In this document: in pieces, positions 22,702-34,570 of the stretch | How the letters are laid out: every line of letters begins with the position of its first letter | Numbering within the stretch: position 1 is the first letter of the stretch | From: Earliella scabrosa | Taxonomy: Eukaryota; Basidiomycota; Agaricomycetes; Polyporales; Polyporaceae | Assembly (NCBI GenBank): GCA_022605405.1 | Contig: JABYQQ010000018.1 | Location: 744,001-808,000 of the forward strand | Length of the DNA: 64,000 nt | Direction: 5' to 3' | Position numbers and translations under genes: made by a program | Notes under the pieces: model-generated | The model's input: only the letters and a program-made list of their open reading frames with translations | The model's database searches: none | What the model was told of the DNA's origin: nothing

Positions 22702-24841
22702 ATGCTCGATCCGCTCAAGTCCCTTCTGACGGCGCACGAACGCGCGAGCCACTCAACCATGGGGGCACTCGTGTTCACCTCGTTAATCATTGGACTCTTG
22801 GTGAAGTACCTCTCACAGCCACGGCACGCAAATCTCAAAGGTCTCCCTCTCCCGCCTGGTCCGAAGCCTCTCCCCATCATTAGGAACGCACTCGACATCC
22901 CCACGACGATGATGGGACAGCGCTTCAAAGAGATGACCGATAAACATGGTGCGTCCTCCATGATACAACCTAATATATATCTTGCACTCTATGCTAATGC
23001 ACATGGTTCCGCTGCCTTCCCTGCTCTTTCCAGGAGACGTGGTATACCTGGATGCACTCGGAGATCATATGATCATCCTGGGCTCGCATGAGGCCGCGAT
23101 CGAGCTCCTCGACACTCGCTCTGCAAACTACTCGAGCCGGGTCCAGTCCGTTATGGCCCAGATGTACGTCCCACTCTCAGCGCGAGGCCTAGCCACTCAT
23201 GCTGCTTGTTGTCTCGAATACTGCAGCGCCGGCTGGGAGTGGATCTTCTCGCTCATGCCGTATGGACCCGTCTGGCGGCGACGGCGCAAGGAGATGCACC
23301 AGTTCTTCCATCCTAACGCCGTCGTGCAGTACCAGCCACTTCAGCAGCGCGAGGCCGCCAAGTTTCTCAAGAAGCTCCTCGCTAAGCCTGACACGTTCTT
23401 GCACCAAGTCCGCCTGTGCGTCTCTTCCTCTCTTCGTCCGAATTACCTTACATTGAACTGACACTGTCTCCAATCATTGCAGCTCGTTTGCCTCGACGAT
23501 TATGCGCATCTCGTACGGGATCGAGGTCGCAAACGAGAACGACGAGTATGCGCAGGCGGTCGAGGACGGTGTCGCTACGTTCAACCTCGCGTTCGTTCCT
23601 GGAGCGTTCTTGGTCGAGACGTTCCCCTCACTGATGCATGTCCCGAGCTGGCTTCCTGGAGGCGGATTCAAGCGTCTGGCCGCGGCATGGCAGAAGATTG
23701 CCCATCGCATGCGCGACAAGCCATTTGAGCGGACCGTCGAGGCGATGGTGAGAGCCTTATCGCTTCCGACGGGTCGCGGGAGTGCTGAACTCTCTTCTAT
23801 GGTCAGAACGCAGGCAACGCGGAATCCTCGATTGTGACAGTCATGATGGAGAAGTTGCAGAATCGGAAGGACACGGACATCGAGGAGGAACGGATCCTCG
23901 CGCGCGATACTGCCGCACTCGCCTATGCTGGTGGGTCTCCCTTCATCTTCCTTCGAGGTTTCGTGTTGCTCATCAGCCTGTCAATTCACAGCTGGAGCAG
24001 ACACGACAATTTCGACCGTGCAGACGTTCTTCATGGCGATGGCATGCTACCCCGAAGTCCGGCGAAAAGCGCGCGAGGAGCTTGATGCTGTCGTCGGGCC
24101 GCACCGGCTTCCTTCCTTCGAGGATCGCGACTCCCTCCCGTACATTGCGGCGGTCGCGAAGGAATCCATGCGCTGGCAGTCCGTCGTTCCCCTCGGCATG
24201 CCGCACCGCTCGCTTGCGGACGACGAGTATAATGAATTCTTCATCCCGGCGGGCTCGGCTGTCATCGCGAACTTGTGGTTGGTACCTGTCTCTTCTATGC
24301 TGTGACTATAGTTGTGTTGACATGCATGTGCGCATCGTCGCCTATAGGGCTTTCTCGCGCGACGAGCGCATGTACCCCGACCCCGAGACGTTCAACCCCG
24401 ATCGCTTCCTGAAGGATGGGAAGATTAACCCCGACGTGCGCGATCCCAACACATTCGTGTTCGGATATGGGCGCAGGTACGTCCACCACCGCCACATACG
24501 CCCATCTTTCATGTCTGATCTCCGTCCCTCCTCTTGCACTCCCAAACATCGTGCATACATCCACAGGATCTGTCCGGGGAAGCACTTCGCGGAGGCTTCG
24601 CTGTTCATCATGATCGCGTCGATCCTGCATGCTCTCACCATTGAACACGCGCTCGACGAGAACGGTCACCCCATTACGCCGGAGGCGAAGATGACGTATG
24701 GAGTCATCTCGTGAGTTGTCTTCACGATTGACTAGACGCGGCGCTGACGTCAGTTACAGGTATCCTGTCCCATTCCCTTGTAGGATCAAGGCAAGGTCTC
24801 CGGCATACGAGGCTCTGGTCGACGCGGCGTTGAATCAGTAG
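22702..24841 (+). CDS. Cytochrome P450 (P450-4)
   Basis: Complete microsomal P450, ATG 22702 and TAG 24839-24841. An in-frame ATG at 22759 directly precedes the membrane anchor (GALVFTSLIIGLLVKYL) and is an alternative start. Motifs: hinge LPLPPGPKPLPIIRNALDIP, where Arg replaces the usual Gly; C-helix WRRRRKEMHQFF; SYGIEVANENDEYAQAVEDG; I-helix ALAYA / AGADTTIS; ExxR KESMRWQ; PETFNPDRF; heme loop FGYGRR / ICPGKHFAEASLF; tail PFPCRIKARSPAYEALVDAA. The exon layout matches P450-3 and the relic at 15455. Its 3' end faces that of P450-5 with only 66 bp between stop codons. The substrate is unknown. Confidence 0.9.
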
Positions 24842-24907
24842 TAGACGATACTCTTACAGCAAGCAGACGAGCGATATCATGCATGTTATATCGGCTTCGT
24901 AGCTCTA

Positions 24908-27900
24908 TCAATCTACACAGCTTGCACGGACGAGGGCGGCAGCGGCCGCTGAACGGGGCTTGATGATGCAGTCGAATGGTTCAGGGTATCTGATGTTCCA
25001 ACGAGTGATCAGTCTGGCTTCAAGTCGTGGTCCCCAGAAAGAGCACTCACGAAACAACTCCGTTCGTCATCTTCACGTCCAGATGGGCAGGTTTTCCTTG
25101 GCCGTCTAGAGGCGCAGAGATGGTGAAGGTATGCAGTATGTTCGTGATGGTAGTGAGCAGCGTTGCTTCTGCAAAGTGACGGCCAGGGCAGATCCTAGTC
25201 TTGATCCCTCCAGAGCGTTTACCTGGCCTTTGGCACTTCGGGAATCGCCGAGACACGTGCTGATATTCGACGCGTCTACACGTCAACACATACAAATAAC
25301 GCGTTCCTCAACGTCCCCGTCACCCCTCTTGCATCTACTCTCAGATATGCCCGCGAGAGCTACATCGTCAATGCTGGAAGGTTCAAGGAAATCCACAATA
25401 TATTTTATGTTTATTGCCGAGATTCCTTGCTCCCACTAGCAGCCTGTCTGAGAAATCCGGAGACTAGTACTACTGGCCCTTGGGTCACGGTGTCCAGTTG
25501 GCCAGCCACGCATCTCAGATGACCGCTGGATCAACGCGCGCGCGGGGCCACCAGTGCGAGCAGGACGCAGGGCCCATTGGCAGTGGGGATGAATCGTCAA
25601 CTTATCCAGTGGGCAGCCTACTAGGCTGGGCCGTGGGTGGCACAAGGGGGTATTGCACCGTTTCGACGCAGGGTACTTACGGCTGATTCTGAGAGCACAT
25701 AACATGCGTATCGTGCACACTGACTGAACATCCGCCATACAGGTTCATATGCTCTTTCCCGATCTGGCGTCAAGTAAGTACGAGATCAGGATGAGGTCGA
25801 GCAACACGTCAGGTCATGAGTGTCATCCTGAACGCTGATTGGCGGTGAGGTCATGTAGGTGACACATACTAATCTCTTATTGGCCGGATCACCACTTAGA
25901 CGCCTGTGCACCGAGCAAGTGCCAAAGGTCGGGTAACCGACGTGTAGGGGAGCAGACCATGATAAGAAAAGATCGACTATCATCTTTTCAGCATGGTCGG
26001 CAACGGAGACTAGGCAGATCCTGAGAAGTGGCAGGATGAAAGTAGTTCGGTGTCAGACTGTCGGAAGTTGAACAATTTAGCGCTCGTATTAGTCATCTGT
26101 ACCCCCCATATGGTATATGCTTAGTCAGTTGCTTAGTCATCTCTTACTTAGGTTTTCCTCTTGGACTACGTATGTTTATCTCGAATTTTCCCTACTTAGA
26201 GTATATAAACTCGTGTACATAGTCGTCGTATACACGCCAATTTATCCGTCTTCCCTCGAGCCGGTTAAAGTTGCGACAGGTTATGAGCCCTGCGCTCAGA
26301 CCCTAGGCCAGCGACATCGGCGCTTCCGCTTATCTCGTCTTCCCGCGCTCGCTTATCTAATCTCGCTCGCCCTCACCGCCATGGCCGCCGACAGCAACAT
26401 CAACTCCCTGCTCGGCAATGTCCCCAAGCTCACCGGGACGAACTATCAGGACTGGAAGTTCGCCGTCCAGATGGTTCTCCGACGCGCCGGCTGCCTCTCC
26501 GTCGCGAACGGCACCGAAGAGCGGCCCACCACCCGGGACAAGGCAGCAGAGTGGGACAAGCTCTCGGAGCTAGCGCTCACGATCATCGGGCTCACGGTCA
26601 ATCCCGATCAGTACAACCATATCCGGAAGTCGACCACCGGCCCGGCCGCCTGGACCGCGCTCCGCAACGTCCACGAGAAGAACACCCGCGGCGCGCGCAT
26701 CACCCTCAAGCGCGAATTTTACATGGCCGCCCACAACCCCGAACACCCCGTCCGCGAGTACACAAACCGCATCACCGACCTCGCGAACCGTCTCAACGCG
26801 ATCGGCGTCTCCCTCAAGGACGACGACATCGTCGACGTCATGATCTACGGCCTCCACCCGTCCTGGTCCAGCATCGCCGCCACCCTCTCGACCACGCAGG
26901 GCGACCTCAAGCTCGCTGACGTCATCAACGCCCTCGAGGACGAAGAAGCCCGACGCGCGCAAGAAGCCGTATCCGAGCCGCCCGAGACGGCGCTCATCGC
27001 GCGATCACGCACGCGCACTCAGAACGCGCGCCCCCGCAGCGCGAACTGCTACGTCTGCGATCAGCCCGGCCACATCGCGCGCGACTGCCCGAAGCGTCCC
27101 AACCGCAGCGCGACCAACGCGAACACCGCGCCTAGCGCGAACACGGCCATCGCGAACGATCCGTTCGACACCGGCGTCTCTGCGCCCTCCTTCGGCACCG
27201 CTTGGTGAACGCGCCCCAACGCGCCCCCCTTCCTTTCTCGGTACATCGGATATCTCCGTCGTAGTGGTCAGGTGACCTGGTGGATGCGGCGCCGAGGCCT
27301 TCCCACCACGAGCGAGTGCTCCTGCGGCATGAGGGAGAGTTACGGTCTTATTGGTACTTAGCGGTAACCTTTGCGATATCTTTTGCGGGTTAACTCCCCA
27401 TTAGGGTCTTATGCGTTCTCACGGACATTCTATGGTCTCTTATGGTAACTTTTATGCGCATTTATGGTAGCTAAATTGAGGGGGAGTGTCGGAAGTTGAA
27501 CAATTTAGCGCTCGTATTAGTCATCTGTACCCCCCATATGGTATATGCTTAGTCAGTTGCTTAGTCATCTCTTACTTAGGTTTTCCTCTTGGACTACGTA
27601 TGTTTATCTCGAATTTTCCCTACTTAGAGTATATAAACTCGTGTACATAGTCGTCGTATACACGCCAATTTATCCGTCTTCCCTCGAGCCGGTTAAAGTT
27701 GCGACACAGACTTTGGTTAAGACGAGTCCGTCAGTCGACGTACCTTCGCCCATATCCAAACGCGAAGTTGGAGGGGTCGAGTATATCCGACCTGAGCCCC
27801 TCGCCAAACATGAATCGCTCTGGCTTGAAGGTCTCCGGATCCTCGTAGTGAGCCGGGTCACGAGAGTACGCCCTAGCACCGAGATCAATGAGTGAGTGTG

Positions 27901-29524
27901 CAAATCTAGGAGGAAGCACGACGAAAGGCGACATGTACCAGACATTGGATATCACGATCGAACCCTTGGGGATGCGATATCCCTTGTACTCGTCTTCTTG
28001 GGTGGTGACATGAGGCACGGACAGCGGCACGACCGACCGCCAGCGCAAGCACTCCTTTGCAATGGCCGTGATGTACGGCAGGCTGGCTTGATCTTCAAAG
28101 GTCGGAAGACGGTCGGGACCTACAATCGCGTCGAGCGCGCCTTGTGCTCGCTTCTGTACTTGCGGGTTGGAGGCCATGGCAGCGAAGAAGGTTTGGAGGA
28201 TGGATAAAGTCTGGAGTGAGCGTTCGTGATTAGCGCTCCGACAACCAGTGGCGGAAGGTTCAACGCTTACTGTGTCGGCACCAGCTGTTGATGTTGCGGA
28301 TAGTCGTGCATGGTGAGCAAGTGTACCTGGGAAATTCCTTAACGTGATCACTTACCGATATATGCATTGGCTGTCGCGTGCTTTGCGCCGATCTCATCCT
28401 CAGAGCCATCGGTGCGATCCATGAGAGTGGTTAGCATGGACGGAGTGGTGTCACTCTCCTTCTACTCGTTCCCCGGTTCAGTTCGCACTGAACAGATTGT
28501 TGCAGCGCAGATACGCACCCTGTCATGCATAGCAGCAGCCCACGGCACCTCCACGATTCTCCTTGCACTAGCGAAACGCCTCACAAAGTCGCGTTTCCAC
28601 TGCGCACCGGGGAACCATGCAGGCACAAAGGCCAGAGAAGGGAAGGTCTGTACGAGGTATCGCCCGGGTTGGAAGGTGATGTTGAACGTGTCCATAGCCT
28701 CCTCGGCGATATCGATGTACTTGACGTCCGAGGATCGAGCCTCGAGTCCATATGCGACCCGGATAATAATTGATCCGATGAGACTTTGAGCAGAATCCAT
28801 AAAGCGTCAACACGGGCTGTCAGGATCTAGTTGATACTAGCAGGGTTTACTTACAGTCGTCCGTGGTCAGAGAATCGCATAGGTTCATCAAGCAGACGTA
28901 CGAGGTAGCGGTGGACCTCGCTCTGCTGTACCGGACGATACTGCGGGATCGCGCTTGGGCTCACGCATTGGTGGAGCATCGCACGTCCCTTCCGCCATCG
29001 AGCACCGTACGGCATCATCGCTAGGAGATAATCGAAGCCTGCCCTGCAAATACGTATAAGGTCCTTGCGTCGAGTCTCACATGGGTAACAGGGAGTGTCA
29101 GCAGGTGGAACTCACAGGAGTGCAGTGGGCGTCATATGCCTGTTCGAGTAGATGGCGGAGCGTTTTTCGAGAAGATCGACCGCGGCTTCATGAGTGCCGA
29201 GGATTATCATCGGTCTGCCGCACGCATCGAGGTGGATCACATCGCCTGAAGTGGGCAAAGCAGAGCAATATATCGCCGTTAGAAGACTTGTGTCAAAGGG
29301 CACATCGACCTCGATCCTGGTTAACACTCACCGAACCTCGTGTTCAAATCGCGCAGTTGTAACTCCATGTGCTCTGCCGTGATGTCTAGTAGGTTCCCGA
29401 TGAGCGGCCAGCGGGGTGGACCAGGCGGAAGCGGAAGCTTGCTTCGCCGCAAACGGTGGCCACGCCATAGTGCAGTCACCAGTAAAACGGCTGCGATGAC
29501 AGACCAATGGAGGTCGACAACCAT
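24908..29524 (-). CDS. Cytochrome P450 (P450-5) with a transposon-filled intron at the heme loop
   Basis: The exons run from the ATG at 29524 (an in-frame ATG at 29596 is the alternative) through anchor SVIAAVLLVTALW, hinge LPLPPGPPRWPLIGNLLDIT, YGLEARSSDVKYIDIAEEA, AGADT, ExxR KECLRWR, PETFKPERF and FGYGRR, ending at a GTACGT donor at 27743. The next coding part, ICPGRHFAEATLLTTITNIL, starts at 25194 and leads to YPEPFDCIIKPRS and TGA at 24908-24910. The 2.5 kb between holds an LTR element and an 817 bp insertion. An AG directly precedes 25194, so removal of one long intron would restore the frame. Other exons look intact. Whether it is expressed depends on splicing that large intron. Confidence 0.75.
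25196..26012. mobile_element. 817 bp non-autonomous insertion with 9-bp target duplication
   Basis: The direct repeat GGCAGATCC occurs at 25187-25195 and 26013-26021. The intervening sequence starts TAGTCT and ends AGACTA, a short inverted repeat. No ORF of note lies inside. A 9-bp duplication suggests a Mutator-like DNA transposon, though the terminal repeats are very short. On the minus strand the duplicated site is the intron acceptor plus the first bases of the heme-Cys exon of P450-5. Confidence 0.6.
26059..26278 (+). repeat. 5' LTR
   Basis: 220 bp, TGTCGG...GCGACA. It carries a TATA-type promoter (TATATAAA at 26202-26209) and an internal near-repeat of GCTTAGTCA. Confidence 0.92.
26279..26295 (+). 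promoter_or_regulatory. Primer binding site, complementary to the initiator tRNA-Met anticodon arm
   Basis: GGTTATGAGCCCTGCGC starts immediately after the 5' LTR. Its complement, GCGCAGGGCTCATAACC, matches the anticodon stem-loop (CAT anticodon) of fungal initiator tRNA-Met as recalled from yeast. It does not match the tRNA 3' end. Priming by a cleaved half-tRNA of this kind is known for Drosophila copia and yeast Ty5. Confidence 0.75.
26381..27208 (+). CDS. Gag protein of the LTR element
   Basis: The ATG at 26381 (AGCGCTCG-rich leader before it) gives about 275 residues. The N-terminal region (KLTGTNYQDWKFAVQMVL) is the usual start of Copia-type gag (UBN2/DUF4219 style). FYMAAHNPEHPVREYTNRIT and IYGLHPSWSSIAATLSTTQG follow. 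Near residue 225 is a zinc knuckle of the CX2CX4HX4C type (CYVCDQPGHIARDC). The reading frame is intact with strong GC3 bias, unlike the AT-richer LTRs. An upstream in-frame extension to 26117 lies inside the LTR and is not taken as start. The protein would package element RNA. Confidence 0.9.
   Translation: MAADSNINSLLGNVPKLTGTNYQDWKFAVQMVLRRAGCLSVANGTEERPTTRDKAAEWDKLSELALTIIGLTVNPDQYNHIRKSTTGPAAWTALRNVHEKNTRGARITLKREFYMAAHNPEHPVREYTNRITDLANRLNAIGVSLKDDDIVDVMIYGLHPSWSSIAATLSTTQGDLKLADVINALEDEEARRAQEAVSEPPETALIARSRTRTQNARPRSANCYVCDQPGHIARDCPKRPNRSATNANTAPSANTAIANDPFDTGVSAPSFGTAW
27478..27486 (+). promoter_or_regulatory. Polypurine tract
   Basis: GAGGGGGAG abuts the 3' LTR, as expected for the plus-strand DNA primer of an LTR retrotransposon. 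Confidence 0.8.
27487..27706 (+). repeat. 3' LTR
   Basis: 220 bp, identical to the LTR at 26059-26278, followed by the CAGAC target duplication. Confidence 0.92.
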
Positions 29525-32141
29525 GGGTGTGACAGATCCTGCGACGCGCGGGCCTTCTACAGGGTTCTGAGGAGCTTTATGAAAGTGTGATACCATACGG
29601 CCCTGAGTTGTGGAGCATTCAACGACAACAGATTTGCAATCACTTCAAACTTGACGGGCTTATGCCGGCATCATTCGTTGGACCCAATCCCTAGCCTGAG
29701 AAGCAGTCGGCATACGGGCGGAGCTGGCTCTTGAGTCTGTGAAAGAGTCTCTCGAACAGGTGCTACCAGCATCCTGGCCAGCATATACTCTCTGACTAAG
29801 CCTAGATGGTCGGCTTCATGTGAAGTGCCGTCTCCAACTCCCTGTGACGAGTTATTCGGCAAAGTGGTTTGGGAGATTTCGCCAAGTACATGGCGAGGAA
29901 ATACACCCACAGGCACAGTTGGTGATGTTGACAAACGTCGAGTCGGCACGGTGCAATCTAGACGAGTGGTATGTGCGTCAGTGATAGGTATGACGACTCA
30001 TGACCGCATACAATCCGGCACTTGCCCTCGTGAATCCCTCGTTACAAGCCTTCGGAAAGCCTCAGGCAGTGCGAGCCTCGACAGGCTCCCGTGAGCGCCG
30101 CACAGTCAGTCCCCTGGCCGTCAGCCAGCCGAGTGATCGGTAGGATACATGTTGCCTCGTCCCATAAAAATGCAGCGTCATGCACCAACGCATGCGGGTA
30201 TGCGCGCCGATGCATCCAGTGCGATGAAGCGCGGTGTGCCAGTGGAGAAGTGACTCGGAGTGACGAGTCCAGTCACGGCGACTTCGAGTTCAGTCAACGG
30301 CCCATAGCCTTCTGGGATTAATCGGTTGAGCATAAAACGGGTCTCTGCTATGCATGCACGTACATTACAATCATACAACATTCCAACTGAGTGTGGATCC
30401 GAAGGGCAGTCGACACCGCTTTCCAACTCCGATCACATTTTCCCAGTCGGGGATTGTCGGAGATGCGTGCCGCCCTGCCGGGCCTGCCCTAAACAGTGGA
30501 TCTCGAACACCCTTCTCGATTAGGTTTACTTAGAGCAAGCCCTTGCTCCGGCGCGGTATCTGGAGGGTGAACAGCTCGAGTACAGCCGCTGGCAGGATGC
30601 CACGCAAAAGCATGGAAGCCGCATTTGACCAGGGACATTACCTCCGATGTAGTGGAGGGCGGTCTCGTGCTTAGAAGCTGGCGACGCGCTGCCACAGCTC
30701 CGGATCGCGTCAAGCCTATTGTCCCCTCTAGCCTCGACATGATGTTGAGCAGGAGGGTAATGCTCGCCAACGTGAGACATTCTCAGTGCTTGCGTCGTCT
30801 GCGTTAGCTTAGGCTCTGCTGACAATGATTGGGTTCAGGGCCCTGCCGCCGATGTCGCATTCTTGTGCGCGCGCTCCTGACAATGGATCTCTTCCGCTAA
30901 CTTCCATGCACCCCCTCCTCCAATTCAGACCTCTCGTCCAAGCGGTGCGTCCAGGCGCCTCTCGCAATGTGGAAGTCAGCGTCCCGCTAATGGCGGATAC
31001 TCCCTCATATTGAACACGCAGTCACCGAGCGCCCAATATGAGCGCAGACCACCCGACATTGAAAGGCTTCATCTTCCACGTCCTTGCTGCGCGCGAGTGA
31101 CCCAAACAAGGCCAGGCAAGTGGTTCCAGCTTCCGCTCGTCGGCAACTGATGGCCGCCTACCTGAAACTGAAACGGTACGCTCTCGGAAGAGTTTGGGCT
31201 AACGTGTAGGAGATAGCTCACAACTTGAACGAAGTTACCAACCCAGGCCAATGGCGAGCACGGACTGTACGACGGAAATTCTATGCCACATCCGAGTGGG
31301 TGGGGACAACATCATCGATTTCTGAGCGCTGACGATCTATCCTTGTCTAGCATTGTCCGTGCGTGCGTCACGCGCAACTGACGTACTTCGAAGTTCCCCG
31401 CAGGTCTAAATCAATGTGTCATCGGCCATATATGTACCAACGTCCCTCCATTCGAAACATGGCCTAGAATAAGGAGATTGGTACGTCTTGTTTGCTATCT
31501 GCTGTCTCCGCCCGTTCGCTATCGGGACAGAATCTGTCGTGCACGCCACTCAGGTCGTCGTGCCGCCTAGATTACGCATCTCGTACAGTCGTTGTCCCAT
31601 AAACATCTGTTCGTCCTTCACGCGGATACCGAGCTGGGTGATCTCCGACGCCTACTAAAAATGTTGAATAGGTCCGCGCCCAAGTTGCCCTCCGAATCTC
31701 CGCGTATTGTGGACCAGTGTACTATCTGAGACGCCCTCATGCGTCTATTATTGTACGCTATCAACGTGTCCAAGTCATCGTCCCTCTTTCTCCGCCGTCA
31801 GACAAACTCTTCGGCTCCGCAGACAAGGACGAACGCTTGCATCAGAGACGTCGATGACAGTAATTGCGGAGCCGTCCTGTCTACGTTTATTGTGGTGGAA
31901 AGTGACACGTACACGAAGATTAGTTCCTGCCTGCTGCCCACGTCGATTCTAACATTCACTCAAGTGGAGATCGGGTGGCTTGGCGATGTCGCCCTGTGTA
32001 TGCCAGATACCGCTCATTAGACATGAGGTCGCGGATGTTGCGTCGCGCGCCATCCACATCAAGATTCGGACCATATAGGCTTGGACTATATCTACTCAGC
32101 TCCCTCCGCCGTTCCCTAGAGCGCTCGTCACCCGTCTCACA
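29525..32141. other. Intergenic, divergent promoter region of P450-5 and P450-6
   Basis: About 2.6 kb without a supported gene. Several short frames have no motif. A CATATAGG / ACTATATC pair lies 50-75 bp before the P450-6 start. Confidence 0.45.
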
Positions 32142-34223
32142 ATGTCGTCTTTCCCTGGGCTCCCCCACCCTTCTCCCCTTGCAGTCGTCGGCGTCATCTT
32201 GCTCGCCTTCACGGTATTCTACCGCTACCGACTATGGCGCGCTCAGCACCACTCCTCCCCTCCTGGACCCCCGCCTCTCCCCATTATTGGCAATCTGCTC
32301 GACGTGCCGAAGTCAATGTCTGCGAAAGAGTATGATGTTCTGTCTAAAACATATGGTGAGTGTCTACAACACTTAGACCATCAATGCAGACCTCTCACTG
32401 TATTGCTAGGTGACGTTGTCCACCTCAGTGTCTTCGGACAACATATCGTCTTGCTAGGCTCGTTAGAGGCTGCAGTCGAGCTGCTAGACAAGCGTTCCTC
32501 AAACTACTCCGACAAGCCAACCTCCGCTATGGCCGATTTGTAAGCGCTTACCGTCCATCTCTTCTGATCCCATGTATACGAAGGAGTTAATACGCAGAAT
32601 TGACCTCGGTTGGAACGTCGCACTGCTCGGGAACGGCGAGCGATGGCGTAAGCAGAGGAAGCAATTTCATCGGTTCCTAGGCGGCACCGCGATTACGCAG
32701 TATCATCCCTTGCTAGAGAAGCAGACACGACGGCTTCTGAGGATGCTCTTAATGGAACCCGCCGCGTTTTCCGAGCATGTCCGATTGTGCGTCTCTTTAC
32801 TTCATGGCGTCTAGCCTCCTGAAAACTAACCTGTCGTGTTTGCTAGCATCCTTGGCGCCACTATCACGAAGATCGCGTACGGTCATGACGTTCACGACCC
32901 GGACAACGAGTGCCTCGCCCTGGCTGAAGCGGGGAACGATATCTTTCTCGAGGCGTTCGTCCCTGGACGGTACCTCGTAGAGAGCTTCCCCATCCTCAAG
33001 TACATTCCCGCATGGTTTCCTGGTGCGGGATTCCGGAAGCAAGCTGCAGCTTGGCGCGAAACCTATGTGCAGGTGCGCAGCAAGCCGTTCCAGGCAACGA
33101 TGGAGAATCTTGTGAGTGGCAACTATCTTGTTCTCCCACTCGAGTAACAACAGTGCGCATCAAGCGCGATGGTCGTGATACATCATCTATGGCTGCCCGC
33201 ATGATGAGCGATGCGGGAGAGGGAGCAGGAGCACAAGAAGTCGATGAGGAGACTGCGAAGGACGTAGCAGCGGCGGTGTACCTAGGTCAGAGAGGCTCTT
33301 TCCGTTATGTTGAACAGACCATTGACGCGATAGTCTTTTCAGGAGGAGCGGATACCGTGAGTATATCACACTCGGACGAGTCAACTAGTCAACCATCACG
33401 CATCCAGGATTATGCTCATCTATATCTGGTATAGACACTGACAACTATCCGCCTGTTCTTCCTCGCGATGGCCAAGTTCCCGGACGTGCAGAGGACGGCA
33501 CAGGAAGAGCTCGACAGGGTCATCGGACCGGGACGTCTCCCCCAGTTCAGCGACCGCTCGTCGCTCCCATACATCGAGGCCATCGTCAAGGAGTGTCTCC
33601 GATGGAACCCAATTCTACCCCTCGCGCTGCCGCGCACAACGTTCTCAGATGACGAGTACAAGGGTTACTTCATTCCGAAGGGCTCAGTCGTCATGGCAAA
33701 CTCATGGTACGACCAACAACTCCTGAAGCCGCAAAGTCAACTTATCTCAGATTCTATCATACAGGGCGCTGTCAAGAGACCCGCGTCATTACCCAGACCC
33801 AGAGCGCTTTAGACCTGAGCGGTTCCTCAAGGACGGGGTGCTGAACCCGGACGTGCTAGACCCGAAGGCGTTTGCATTCGGCTATGGAAGACGGTGAGTC
33901 CATGGCCTCAATCCGGAGTCTGGTCAAGTACTGACGTAGGTGCAACAGGATCTGCCCTGGTCGAGCGATGGGCGAGTCCTCTGTGTTCATCACTGTTGCA
34001 GCGGTGTTGCACATGTTCTCCATTGAGCCGCCGCTTGACGAGCACGGGGTTCCCTCCGCCCTTGACGTGAAGTTCGGCGAGGGCATACTATCGTGAGTCT
34101 GTCCATGCTTGACAGTATTTGCGTCACTGACCTTCGGGATACAGAGCCGCAGAGCCGTTCTCATGCAGAATCATAGTGAGATCCCCAGCTGCTCGTGGTC
34201 TGATTGTGTCCGATGACGATTGA
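32142..34223 (+). CDS. Cytochrome P450 (P450-6)
   Basis: Complete microsomal P450, ATG 32142 and TGA 34221-34223. Anchor LAVVGVILLAFTVFY; hinge SPPGPPPLPIIGNLLDVP; GDVVHLSVFGQHIVLLGSLE; C-helix WRKQRKQFHRF; AYGHDVHDPDNECLALAEAG; I-helix split at GGADT; ExxR KECLRWN; PERFRPERF; heme loop FGYGRR / ICPGRAMGESSVF. The last differs from the HFAE continuation in the other genes. Tail PFSCRIIVRSPAARGLIV. All catalytic motifs are present and the introns have GT-AG ends at the same places as its relatives. It is the P450 nearest to the terpene cyclase. The substrate is unknown. Confidence 0.9.
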
Positions 34224-34570
34224 GCGGCGGATGTGTGGTGGCACGGGTGAAGATACTGATTATTTCATGTTTGTTACGCAATACTGTATCGAGTCCTTAT
34301 GTCGTGTAAGTCTGTACCAACACTCTTTGGACGATGGTGTAAGTCTGGTGCAGTGGCACTGTCACCATGGGGACTGGTGGTGGTCCATGGTGGTCCTTTG
34401 GATCCAAACGTCGCTTCAAACATCACCTTAATTTCCATTGTGTGTGGTCGAAGGGAAAGCGGGAAGCAGCTCCCCTGAACCTATATGAGGCGAACTCGCG
34501 CTCTCTCCCTGCCATCCCCATCCATCCCGCTCTCCATTTCCATCCCGCATCCTCCCCTCACAGGACCCCA
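34224..34570. other. Intergenic
   Basis: Nothing is recognised except AT-rich promoter-like sequence (CTATATGAG near 34480). An upstream in-frame extension of the next ORF reaches into it but looks non-coding. Confidence 0.4.

Larger units (their letters stand above)
26059..27706 (+). mobile_element. Gag-only LTR retrotransposon (TR-GAG type), recent insertion
   Basis: The element of 1648 bp is bounded by two LTRs of 220 bp that read identical base for base and begin TG and end CA. The target duplication CAGAC flanks it at 26054-26058 and 27707-27711. Inside are a primer binding site, one gag ORF and a polypurine tract, but no protease, integrase or RT. It therefore needs an autonomous partner for movement. 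It lies within an intron of P450-5 in the opposite orientation. Identical LTRs indicate a recent insertion. The Copia assignment rests on gag style and primer type. Confidence 0.92.

Noticed and set aside
26570..26962. Minus-strand ORF opposite gag
   Set aside because: Shadow of the GC3-biased gag gene.
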